From Kalaharituber pfeilii (Eukaryota; Ascomycota; Pezizomycetes; Pezizales; Pezizaceae), in NCBI GenBank assembly GCA_015179045.1, contig WHUZ01000021.1, positions 186,001 to 250,000 on the forward strand: a DNA stretch of 64,000 bases, read 5' to 3'. Shown one piece after another: positions 9,901 to 18,142 of the stretch. Position 1 is the first letter of the stretch. Each line of letters starts with the position of its first letter. The translations under genes were made by a program, and so were the position numbers. A model generated the notes under the pieces. The model was not told the origin of the DNA, did not search any database, and saw only the letters and a program-made list of their open reading frames with translations.

Positions 9901-11086
9901 ATGGAATGGCAAAAAAGCAGCAGGCCCTCTTTGTGATACACTTCAGTTTTCAGAAGAGAGTTACAGGCCTCCAAGTTTGGTACTAGCCGATGGGGATAGC
10001 GACACCAGGAGGCAATACCTGGAAGCCATGTTTCGGATCCACGATGACTCGAGCCCATGGTTGCTGGCATTGAATGTCCTGCACTCCAAAATCGAACTTC
10101 AACATTTCCTTTCCAACGATAACTACACAAAAACGTTGAACCTTATTTCGAACCCCAACAATCTCAGACATTATACTAGTAAACAGCTCGAATGTACCCC
10201 ACTAGCGTATGTTATCGAAGCAGGACCCCAGCATTGTGGCATTGTAAAGCTCCTGTTGCAAGCAGGTGCCAAACCCTGGACCAAACCGCTACGAAACCCT
10301 TCGAGGGACGGACTACGGCGGCCCAAAATCATCCATCGTTTTCTAACTGATCGTGGCACTGCTATGAAGGTGCATATGGTGATGCTCTCCATGTGCACTG
10401 AACCTGGTGAGGCGCGTTTGTTGCAGATGTTATACTTTTCTCACTATCAACGTTCTGCTACGGTGAGTAAATATATCAGTGATGACTTCGAATCCGAGTG
10501 GTCAAGGGCGGTGGAAGCGATGGCCTTCGAACCAAGCCGAAGCTTTCTTCAGTGGGGCATTGACTACTTTGCCGCTGAAATGGTGAATATGGCATTGTAT
10601 GGGAATTCTCAATCGGACGCAAGTATCCTTTCGCCATTTGCTAGCTCTCTAATTGAGCTCGCCGGAATCATTCCAGAGAGATACAAAGGAATTATTCGGC
10701 TTCCATGGTCAATACAGCGTTATGGTATACAATCGGAAGTTGGCGACCTGGTAAAGAGGTGTGGAGGAAGCAAGGGCCCTATAGGCACGGTAGTCCACGA
10801 TATACTGTCACAACTTCCACTCGCTAAATGCCCAAGTTTGATTTGTCAAATCCTGGAGGAGGCCGGATTTTGGGCAGTTCAAACGTTCACTTGGGTTTGT
10901 GAGAAGAAGGTTATCATATCCTATGAAGAGTACGGGGAGGCGTACGTCGAAAAGATTTGCCTGAATGGTGGACATGCGCGGCATATTAGATTTGACATTG
11001 AAGTCCTGGAAGGTTTGTCTCGTCCACATTTGATTTGCTGCCAACTACGCGTGATGAAGAGAAAGGTAATGGGCTCAAACGTCTAA
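922..11086 (+). CDS. NLR gene A: NACHT, C2H2 finger and ankyrin-repeat protein
   Basis: Predicted exons are 922-1188, 1268-1291, 6095-6287, 6378-6767, 6844-7452, 7518-7623, 7723-7980, 8047-8489 and 8556-11086. They join in frame to about 1606 aa. I see a helical N-terminal region like the DUF7708 type of fungal NACHT proteins (about 1-190), a Walker A motif LWLTGMPGAGKT (about 282-294, split by an intron), Walker B VILDGLDEAE (about 391), two C2H2 fingers (first Cys about 811) and five 62-65-aa ankyrin-like double repeats (about 893-1207). The C-terminal part is unassigned. Such STAND proteins are ATP-switched receptors that sense ligands through the repeats and trigger cell death or incompatibility; the ligand here is unknown. 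A Copia element sits in intron 2, so expression is uncertain. Compared with gene B there is a one-base deletion near 11025, which would change the last 20 or so residues. The start was chosen by alignment with gene B. Confidence 0.85.
1300..1304. repeat. Copia target site duplication, left
   Basis: AGAGA lies directly before the 5' LTR and is repeated at 6018-6022 directly after the 3' LTR. The matching position in gene B (intron 2, CAGAGAATG near 18526) has one uninterrupted copy and serves as a paralogous empty site. Confidence 0.9.
1305..1537 (+). repeat. Copia 5' LTR
   Basis: It is 233 bp long, starts TGTTGAACCGACGG and ends GACTTCTTGA. It contains a 19-bp word, GGAGGAATTATAGGCCGGC, twice in tandem near its start. 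It matches 5785-6017 without a difference I could find. The last base pair is GA rather than the usual CA. Confidence 0.95.
1538..1551 (+). other. Copia primer-binding site, internal initiator tRNA-Met type
   Basis: GGTTATGAGCCCGG directly follows the 5' LTR. Its complement, CCGGGCTCATAACC, reads as the anticodon stem and loop of a fungal initiator tRNA-Met with anticodon CAT, not as a tRNA 3' end. Drosophila copia is known to prime from a 5' fragment of initiator tRNA-Met cut in the anticodon loop. The same mechanism is inferred here. Confidence 0.8.
1577..1992 (+). repeat. 24-bp tandem repeat, about 17 copies, in the Copia leader
   Basis: The unit is ACTCGTCGCTCATCGGAGCC plus TATC, repeated about 17 times with very few substitutions (some units read GAGCTT). 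The array lies between the primer-binding site and the polyprotein start. Because 24 is a multiple of three, it gives a spurious repetitive open frame on the minus strand. Confidence 0.95.
2026..5667 (+). CDS. Copia Gag-Pol polyprotein, RNase H apparently deleted
   Basis: This is a single frame of 1213 aa. In order it shows a Gag region, a knuckle-like CGFC...HTESEC motif (first Cys about 255), an aspartic protease motif LDSAC (Asp about 326), an HHCC GAG-pre-integrase zinc region, an integrase core with D500, D563 and E599 (35 residues between the last two, as in the family), and reverse transcriptase with FDIEAAYLNS (Asp about 972), KKALYGLKQA and HVDD (about 1048-1051, in place of YVDD). 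RNase H would normally follow. Instead the frame runs from YLLGTANEGIEL straight to QKFTKFKEYLGMM, which resembles the extreme end of Copia polyproteins, so an in-frame deletion near 5604-5618 is likely. The start is the ATG in CCACCATGTC; an upstream in-frame TTG lacks support. Confidence 0.93.
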   Translation: MSSEGASSSSFSIAKSTSTLDISEVLKITPRISKKLSNEDNYPAWAIEATRQLRRQKLLQIVTGNEIEPPSNSTDLALWQDKSDKALDYIMESCEEEPQLMIRGASTAAEAWKILKETYEGRTRTHLAALFFNVVQLRFDDRKMTITDHIMAFESHWLKLATSVASVTAGTTSLAAGIKNFTVTDSWKATALLNTLPKIQPYINIIDNITTKEDVPTYSNVVLRLKEISRPTSKKHNSKDEPEPAAAFVTTRIPCGFCKARGFPGTSHTESECRTKKREQNRTSKQANTTESTSTETNTTEWLNFAFNTEASTTVTTTSEAAWALDSACSQHMTPYLEDLVDAQPHIEPIKSSAGTRMYSSHIGTVSVAGLWLNNVLVVPELSRRLVSLGVLENEGAEMHIGKAGRKISLKGIECKLRKEGNLYMFENKVEEAHASMSEWHERYGHLPLSAFKNIQEAPSSLHTSQLQCEACMKGKMSKPPSPAQESIRTTSIGELIHSDVCGPLPIQSLNNCRYFVTLIDDYSRLCIAKSIPNKGVAAETLQLMIQQFTTMTGKPIRALRTDHGGEFKSKTFLQWLEQQGIISHPTVPYHSETNAVAERLNRTLMDLVRTNLHGSGMPKNTWNLALEYSVFVKNRIPHRSLKGKSPLEVAVPGINIQAQRQQFRPFGEKVFAHTYTDNKLGDKAMVARIVGFTPTYGVYKVILPDRRVTLAKNPKPRKESQVTSLIDPSIELSVPKPVQIPIDSATMPGQFPQTPAKQVSQESTTGVARSTAKPVTQLRLPPPASSSQPMNLPEQSEPWWQKYGDTFPEAARQRAAEFQLQQEFQASKSISDERPTRVPKPIKRFDPSDPSTYVTEACLTIQEALQSPEANHWQDALQRELKQLEKYQVFEWVDQVPAGATTVDTKVVLRIKSELDPTNPKRYKARLTARGFTQRPGIDYHETFAPVCRAESWRLALHRAIQRNWVVEQFDIEAAYLNSPVTEELYIKDTHFTGTRAWRLKKALYGLKQAARNWNTVLHDLLLSAGLSQCKDDLGLYFSNTTVITVHVDDLLGTFASQDECEQLVKHLSTYVTVERKGKPSLFLGVHLSWSSETVMLSMATAIREVCQQHGIIQHAPHPYQDLEMNGTPLPNPKPFQSLIGALLFIARMCRPDIRYAVSRLSRRTASPSESDLQAARRVAAYLLGTANEGIELGQKFTKFKEYLGMMIGRKY
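5776..5784 (+). other. Copia polypurine tract
   Basis: AAGAGGGGG lies directly against the 3' LTR. Its position and purine content fit the plus-strand priming site of LTR retrotransposons. Confidence 0.85.
5785..6017 (+). repeat. Copia 3' LTR
   Basis: It is 233 bp long and identical by eye to the 5' LTR at 1305-1537. It is followed by the target duplication AGAGA at 6018-6022. Host intron 2 resumes there and ends at 6094, after a GTGCTAATGCG branch-site stretch shared with gene B. Confidence 0.95.
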
Positions 11087-11209
11087 GGCATGGACTGACG
11101 GTGCCACCGAGATCTAGAGGTTAAAACAGCTGGCCATAATCCGAACGGTTTTACAGCTTCGAAGACAACTTTCCCGTGGGATATCTCAGTCATCCTCACC
11201 CATCTGCAG

Positions 11210-11512
11210 CCTATGAAGATTGATCGGAAACTCCTTTACGAGAATAGGGGTATGGACTCGGTCTGCGACATTGATGGTTCTTGTCCCAGGCAGAACGTAG
11301 AAGTGACACCTCAGGCTTCTCTAAGTTACGTAACAATTGATTGGAGCCATAGGACTCCGGATCAAGATATTGGTGCCTGGCTGAATAATCTTCAAGACAA
11401 CGACTGGCTTGGGTTCATGATCCGTGGCTATGTCACTTTAAAGAATATTCGAATTCGGGGACAGATATATTACACTAAGTATACAGCAGTCTCGGCGCAG
11501 TGCGAGCACTGA
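11210..11512 (+). CDS. Possible terminal exon of NLR gene A
   Basis: An open frame follows a CTGCAG acceptor-like end and encodes about 100 aa. It aligns with the frame at 23516-23809 behind gene B: both carry a SIDW/TIDWSHR-type stretch, QDNDWLGF or QDNQWLGF, and end KNIRIRGQIYYT or KDVQIQGKIYYT. Conservation between the paralogues suggests real coding sequence. A donor GTAATG at 11067 would join it in phase 0 to gene A. It may be the last exon or a separate conserved module; the ending of the gene is not settled. Confidence 0.45.
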   Translation, partial: PMKIDRKLLYENRGMDSVCDIDGSCPRQNVEVTPQASLSYVTIDWSHRTPDQDIGAWLNNLQDNDWLGFMIRGYVTLKNIRIRGQIYYTKYTAVSAQCEH

Positions 11513-12696
11513 GGTGAGTTTGTCGAGGGAGTGGGAGAGGACGCCACGGGGGCAGGAGAGGCGGCACTGGATGGGTGAATTGAAGGCTTTGAAGAGGTCG
11601 AATAGCCATTATTGATCGTCGGAGGCGGTATGAGGTGTTGTGATTTATCGCAATTTCCTTGTCTGGTGTCATTTATTTCTCGGAAACGTTTGTTTTATTC
11701 AAGTGTTTTCTTTTATTCCTTCGGAGTATTTCCTTTATACTCTATGACATTTCTGTTTGGAAATGCCTTGGGTAGTTTTTGTCCATTGGCCCCTTCATTT
11801 TGTTCTATATAAGGCCTCCTGTAGCTGCCTCGAATCAATAGACAGTTCAATATTCCAATTTTGTCAAGTCATCAGCACTTCGTAAGACTCGTAGCCTCGC
11901 TCAAGAGGCATCTATGGAAGCATTACTAGAGGTAAGTGGCCCAGTGCAGGTATGCGAACCTGAGCGTGCCATGGTGCTGGACCTGCTGGAAGAGGGCATA
12001 GAGAATACTGCAGTAGCAGTGGTCTACACCACATCAAGGTGCACAACTGCAAGGGAAAGGGGACCGTCACGGCTGAGTTGCGAGAGTACCAGCAGGGTGT
12101 TCTTGCTTAGGATGAACTGTGCCAGTGCGCAGAGGATGGGCTGGTGTTCAACACCGTACCCGACCACTTCAATGTTCTTGAGATTGGCGCTGAAGACGGC
12201 CGGGTCATCTTGCATGTGCCGATGGCCAGGCGCAGGTAGGTTGGAAGGAGGGAGCGGGGGTGATGTTGGACGCGGACTCGGCTGTGGTTACGACTCAAAT
12301 ATATGCCTTTTTTCTGAATGGGTAGCATTGTGTTGCGGGGAGTTATCGGAAGACAAATGGAGGGGCCGTTGTTATTGATCGTCTCCTCTGCTAGTCTCGT
12401 TGCCCTGCTCCTTGGAGGCAAAGAGGGAAGAAGATAACCTTCGCGAAAAATATTGCTCGCTGTGTCTAGTGCTGCCAAGACAAGTAGTAATACGTACCAA
12501 TACGTACCTCAAGGGGTACAGAGTATATAATCGGCATAGGGAAATAGAAGACCATAGAATCATGAAACGTCAGCCAGCATCATGGCCACAGCTCAGGTTG
12601 CATATGTTCAGCACACCTAACCTCTGTGCATGATGTTTCACTTCAGCGCTGCATATTCTGTGGAGGAGCCGGTGCCTATATTTTGGCTTGTAGTGG
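11513..12696. other. Intergenic region with possible LTR and coding debris
   Basis: No intact gene is visible. About 11636-11893 looks like an LTR or promoter remnant: it begins TGTTGTGATTTATCGC, has TATATAAGG near 11806 and CCTCGAATCAATAGACAG downstream. No second copy is present in the window, so this is a weak call. A coding-like remnant follows at 11914-12232. The rest is unassigned. Confidence 0.35.
11914..12232 (+). pseudogene. Unidentified broken coding fragment
   Basis: An ATG-led frame reads plausibly for about 45 codons. The plausible reading then moves to another frame (KVHNCKGKGTVTAEL, then DGLVFNTVPDHFNVLEIG, then DGRVILHVPM) with one in-frame TAG. The amino-acid composition looks protein-like, with a frameshift and a stop. 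I do not recognise the family; the LTR-like sequence just upstream makes a decayed retroelement gene possible. Confidence 0.3.
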
Positions 12697-13440
12697 TTTT
12701 TTTTTTTTTTATATCAGTACTCGCATGCCGCCCCAAGGGCTATGGCGAGGATTTAAGTACATAGGAAATAAAGGAAAAATAACGGATAGTTACATGTGGT
12801 TGCCGCAGCGCTCATTAATGATGCGGGTGGATTGTCAGTGTGGTCCCCGTATCCTCCGATGTCTTGGGAATTTACATGTGCCAGGAGAAAAGCCAGTACT
12901 AGTTTACTTCCGTCCCCTGTCCCACTCGTACTGGCTGGACTTCAGCCACCTTCCTCCCAGTCTCACCTTTTCCAGCTCAACCTGTCTCCCGAGGTATACC
13001 ACAACTGAGCTTGTGGTTTTGCCTTCTTCCTTAACCACCGAATTCCTTCCACCTTTCCTCGGTCGCTGTTTGCCGCCTCCAACCATCTCCAGGCGTTGTT
13101 CAGGTCCTCCCGGAGTGCAATTCCGTGTACGACGAGGCCGCTTTTTGTCCTGGTGGTGACCTCTGGGGTGCTGGTTGGGGAGGGCTTCTTTGCCGGGCGG
13201 GGGGTGGTGGTGTTCTTTCTTGGGGGAGGGTGGGCTGTGTAGGCGTTGGTCGCCGCAATCTTTTCCGCCTCTTTGTTGTCTAGCCGACGTTTAAAGGCGT
13301 ACTCGGCTTGTGGTGCCGGCGCCTTGCCCTTGCGCTTCTTGGACGGCAGGGTGGGCACTGGAGTTGGGGTGGCCGATTGTAGTGGTTGTGGAAAGCCACC
13401 CAAGCCAACAGAAATTAAGAACAGACCAACCACTTGGACG
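12697..13440 (-). mobile_element. ORF1-only LINE copy, minus strand
   Basis: Read on the minus strand, an ORF1-like segment is followed about 150 nt later by the stem-loop CTCGCCATAGCCC...GGCATGCGAG and a poly(A) tail (T run 12697-12710). No ORF2 lies between ORF1 and the tail. The 5' end near 13440 is set only by the loss of coding similarity, and no target duplication was found. Confidence 0.75.
12904..13433 (-). pseudogene. LINE ORF1-like fragment (GIRWLRKK family), frameshifted
   Basis: The minus-strand reading gives a Pro-rich, Lys-rich part, then GLVVHGIALREDL, WRWLEAANSD and GIRWLRKK. A frameshift near 13040 follows, then EEGKTTSSVVVYL and VRLGGRWLKSSQYEWDRGRK before the stop. The same order recurs at 43616-44577, 53743-54656 and 56731-56939. 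It resembles the segment before the CCHC knuckles of fungal LINE ORF1 proteins and would bind RNA if functional. The broken frame makes this copy dead. Confidence 0.75.
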
Positions 13441-16400
13441 CGGAGCCCGCTGCTCCCACCTCTTTTAGCATACTAGCAGCGCAGGACTGTCCAGCTTGGC
13501 TCCGCTGATACAAGGTGTTTTTTAGCCACACTTGAGCGTTCCTTGAAACCCAACATAATTGCATCTCCCACCCATATGGCTAAAAGCCAGATAGAGAGGG
13601 AATCAGTTACGTGCTTTGGTATGCACTGCTGGAATAGCACTGCGTTGCTAGCGGAGTGCTAGCCAGCATCTATGCTCCTTCCGATATCGTGTCCGTCGAT
13701 GCCCATGGTCTACGTACGGCATTACCAAAAAGAATTGATACCCCCCGCATCCACTCACCCGCTCAAGTACTCAGGCACGTACATAAGGGAGGAACCAATT
13801 TTGGTATGGAACCTTGATGACACAAAATGTATGGAACCAAGATGATCGAGGTGCAATAAATATATGGCACCTTTCGCATGTAACTCCACAAAGTTACGCC
13901 AACTGAATATCTTTATATTGTCTCTACCAAGTATGCCAGCAAGTGTAATAAGTGTAGTGATATATTGGGTGCTGTTTTGTGCCAGACCAGGGATTTGGAG
14001 TAAATACAACTTTACTCAGACGTCTGACACCCCACATAAAGTCACGTGCGTTATATTCCGAGTAAGTCCGATACGACAAAATATGATAACTGGAGTCAAT
14101 TCTACAATGCTTATTAAATTATTTACATTTCGGAATTGCATTTGTCTTTACACACTTCTCGTGATCCCATAGGCATCCGGCATTACTTATACTTCAAATC
14201 CGGAACCGAATTCCCATTCCGGTCGGAGGTAAGGTGATGCATAGGATTTGCTTTCCAGCGCCACTGTCACTGCCACAGAGCTCGAATTTCTCTCTCTCCT
14301 TTTTTCTTTTTTTCTTTCTTTTTTTTTTTTTTTTTTTGGCTTATTTACATTTAATTTAATGTCCTTTACTCATCCAGGTTAACAATACTCAACTCGACTT
14401 CAACTGAACTGAAACTCAGCTACCCCCTCTCGTATACAGGAGTACGCACATCATATTACATCATCTCACCCACCGTCCAACTTCCTGCCTCGCCACAGCT
14501 CCGCTTTTCTTCCGTGAGTCGCCGGATCCACCATTTTTGTTATTGTTCTCCTAACCGCGCATGTGATGATACGACTGCGCCGCAACAATGACCTCAACAC
14601 TCATATTTACTGAGACCTCAAGAAACAATTTCTTGCGAGTTCAATATATATATTCCGCTAGGCTGGTCACTGAGGAGGGCATGACGGTGAGTTGGACTTT
14701 TTTATTGTCTGTGAGGTAGAGGCTGAGTCGCAGTGAGGTTAAGGGGTGATGAAGTGAAATAGACGTGGGTGGGGGAGGGTGCGGAGGACAGGGTAAAAGG
14801 AGACAGGTAGGAGTGAGGCAAGAGAGGGAGAGCAAAGAAAGAGTGGAGCAGCAGAAACTGCGGCAGGAGTAGCTGGAGCTAGAAAGGAGGGGACAGAGGT
14901 AGTAAAGTTCGGGGGGGACATGCTGGGCGGAATACACGACTCCTACTAAATTATTCGTGAATCTCAATTTGATCGCGGAGGAGTGGAAGATATGGAAGAG
15001 GGGCAGTACGGAGAATAGCAAGAGGGCATCCGAGAATTATTTTGCCAAGATCACCAGTATGGAACCGGCGGTGATGACCGCCTCAATCCCTTCTTGAGTC
15101 TGAGCTCACTGGGGTTGGCTGCGCAAAATGCCAGTGAATAATAAGTTATTCAAAGGTGAGTGGAACGACCATTTGAAGCATTCCTGGAAGATGGGAATAG
15201 GGGAACAAAGATTGAAACCGTCCAATGGTATTGAGCAGGTCTCACTGAATGGTGAGGGCATACTAAGTTAGAGTAGTTCCTTGGCGCGGAGGGGAGAGGG
15301 GTACATCTCATTGTTTCGAAGGATCAAATACGGACCCATCATCGGTGCCTATCATCTACCCTACACGCCTCGTGCCGGTAGCGGGGAATCGTTAGTGGAG
15401 TGGTTTCTAGAAATTGAGCACGACCTTGAGTGAAAGAGCTATATAGGACTTCAGGAGCTCATAAGCTCCAGGTTAATTGAGTGCAGTGAAGTGAATCCAG
15501 ATGTGGTATTAAGAATGAAGGCTTCCTATGGATCCTCCACAATATCCTTGCAAGGAGGTATCCTCCGGAAGGAGTGCATATGCTAAGCGTTGAACTAGAA
15601 GTGTCCATTTTTATGTGGGCAGGACGGTCCCCTACGCCTCGCTTTTGGACAGATTTTTCAAGGGGGTCATCAAAATTGAGGACCGTTCGAATCGTTCTGA
15701 AGTTTTAGAACACCGTTCAAAAAAATTAATAACGTTCAACTTACCTTTCGGACCTTGGATCTCGGCTTCAGCGATAACAATCTCCCTCTTTCCCACTGAA
15801 CTATCGCTACCCCGGTCTGAACGACTAGTACTCCGGCGTCTCTCACCAGCGCTGACATCGCGAACGCCTCATTACTACTCCTCTAGGTGGTCTGAATTGC
15901 TCGCTCCAGCTCAGCAGTCCAAACGATACCCCAGGAAACCTGATGGCGATGGGGCTCGACAACGGTGAAGAGGAGCTGTGAGCTTATGGTCTGACTGCCT
16001 CGCCAAGCATTGACATACTGAGCTTTGCCAACCCTCTGTCATGTTCATCTGAATGTTACCTGCGACCGTGTCCCTATGCTCCAAAGACAACGGGGAAGGT
16101 CGCTCTATATACTTGAATTAGGCAGATTAGTTAGCGATTACTGAAGCTGACTGTCCACTCGCAGGTGCAGAGCTTATGGAGTACCTTCGATTGCCACAGG
16201 GGACTCAAGAGCAAAAATAGAGAATATTGATTGGCACCACTTCATTCTCTTGCTCAACTTCTCCTATCCGCCTATACAGGATTATCATGAAATGAAGAAA
16301 GAGGTATTATGGAGGAGCGGTGAGGTGCGTGCTTTTTTGCGTTTCTGCTTCCCTGGTTGAGCTTTGTCCTCAATCGAAATGCAGCAACATAGGTGTCGCC

Positions 16401-18118
16401 TACTAGCATTTTGCGTATCCACTGCCTTGTCAACCGGACGGTGAAACTGCAAAAGTCCAACCTTTTCACTCTGTAACAGGTTCTAATAGTCGAACGTCAA
16501 TACCACTTCAACTCATCGAATGGCGTGAATGGGGAAAAGATTTCTAGGAATGAGGGGGAAAGTACACAAATGGTATTAATGCTGCATGATTTTTGCACAT
16601 TCTTTATCAAGATCAATACCGTCCAATTGCCCTTTATTATAATCCACCTGGCTCAGTTCATCCATGTGAGCACCGGCGACAAAAAAGGAAAAAGATATGA
16701 AATATAACAGAAGACTTTGGTTTTTGTCATAGATCATGCACTTCATCAGAGGTTACCCGTACACACAAGTTAATCAGGGCAACCTGCTGTTTATTTTTGC
16801 TTTCTCTATGTTATCTTTTTGATATGGCAGCGAATGACTGCAAATCTGAAGCGTACGTGACGAACCTGGCATTTATCAGTGAAGTTGCCGTATTAGCTAA
16901 TTAACCCATATAACAAATATGAGGCCTTTGAGATTCTCCTCTAGAGCAGCGCTAGCTGATATCACCTGCGTATAGTGAAGAAGCGGGGTATACCGTAGGC
17001 TCTAAGATGAATTTTTAACCTCTCGGATGAAGCTCCCGGCATGGTTTGACTCCGACACCCTGAAATCTTCTCAAATAATAATAATTGGCAATGAAATAAA
17101 ATAATTCTCCAGATACTGGCGATTCATCAAGCAGCACTTGAATTCAAATATCAGAGTTGGCAGAGAGTTTAGAGCTACCAGTATGAATAGCCAAGATCCC
17201 AACCAGGTAAGATCTAGTAGTGGAACTGTAGAGACAATAATGCAAAAACACCGAAAACACAGGCGCGGAAACACTGAGGCACCGGCTGGGATCACGGATC
17301 TGGTATATTCACTGAGGTTGCCTTTTTTTATAAAATGGGAGCAGATCGGCCTCTCAAAGTCCCCCAGAAGCACTAACTAGATACATGATAAGGTCATATG
17401 CAAATGAGTGACCAGTGCTTGCTTTGCCAGTTGCTGTTTGCTCTATGCATGCCATTTCATGTATTCCTCGGTTTGCTGTATGCATCTATCTACCCTGCAA
17501 CAGTACAGTGCAAAATATTGATATGAGAAAAAAAAAAAAAAAATTCCTTTTCAATTGCCAATAATAAGTCTGGAGTGAGTGAGTGGTTGAGTTTTGCCAT
17601 GATACTGATATGTCGTGATGCGACAGTCATGCTGCAGTGACCGGAAGGATACATGGCTAAACTCGAAGGTTTCAATTTTTGCGGGCGGAAACTCACAGTT
17701 TAATTTCGACTAAACGGCTCTAACAGTGAAATCACGAAATCGCGTGGTTGCAGTAGTTTCCTTACAGTCCTAGAAGTGGTATGATACGAGGCAGGTTTTC
17801 CTTTTTGCCAGAGGAAAACGCTCTAGAGCAGTTGCTGTGCTCCACCTTGTTGGCGTGACCTGAAATGGTTTTCCTCCGCTGCAGATGAGAATTTTCAACA
17901 ATCCTTGCTATTGGTGGAGAGATTAACCCATTGGCCAATGGTATTCCTTTGTGCATGGGTCAACACAACCTTAGTTGCTCTCGGAAGGATTCCAAACCCG
18001 TACAGCTGAGTCACACCTGAGCCTCCAGTGCAGCCTATTGCCCCACTCGCTGGACTTTTGCACTGCTAACCAAAGAGAACACAACATAATCATCTCAGCG
18101 ACCTGAGGTTATTATTGC
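13441..18118. other. Intergenic region between the two NLR genes
   Basis: No supported gene. Short frames around 14641-15021 (minus) and 15615-15968 (plus) have low-complexity or unrecognised translations and no relatives in the window. T-rich tracts at 14300-14337 and an A tract at 17528-17543 lack the LINE stem-loop. Bases about 18000-18118 share promoter-like words with the region upstream of gene A. Confidence 0.5.
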
Positions 18119-18142
18119 ATGAATTCGTCCTTCTTCCATACG

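Noticed and set aside
14641..15021. Pro/Leu/Ser-rich minus-strand frame
   Set aside because: Low-complexity purine-rich DNA on the plus strand; no domain, no splice pattern, no relative in the window.
15670..15700. tRNA-like GTTCGAATC word
   Set aside because: No acceptor, D or anticodon stem can be formed around it.
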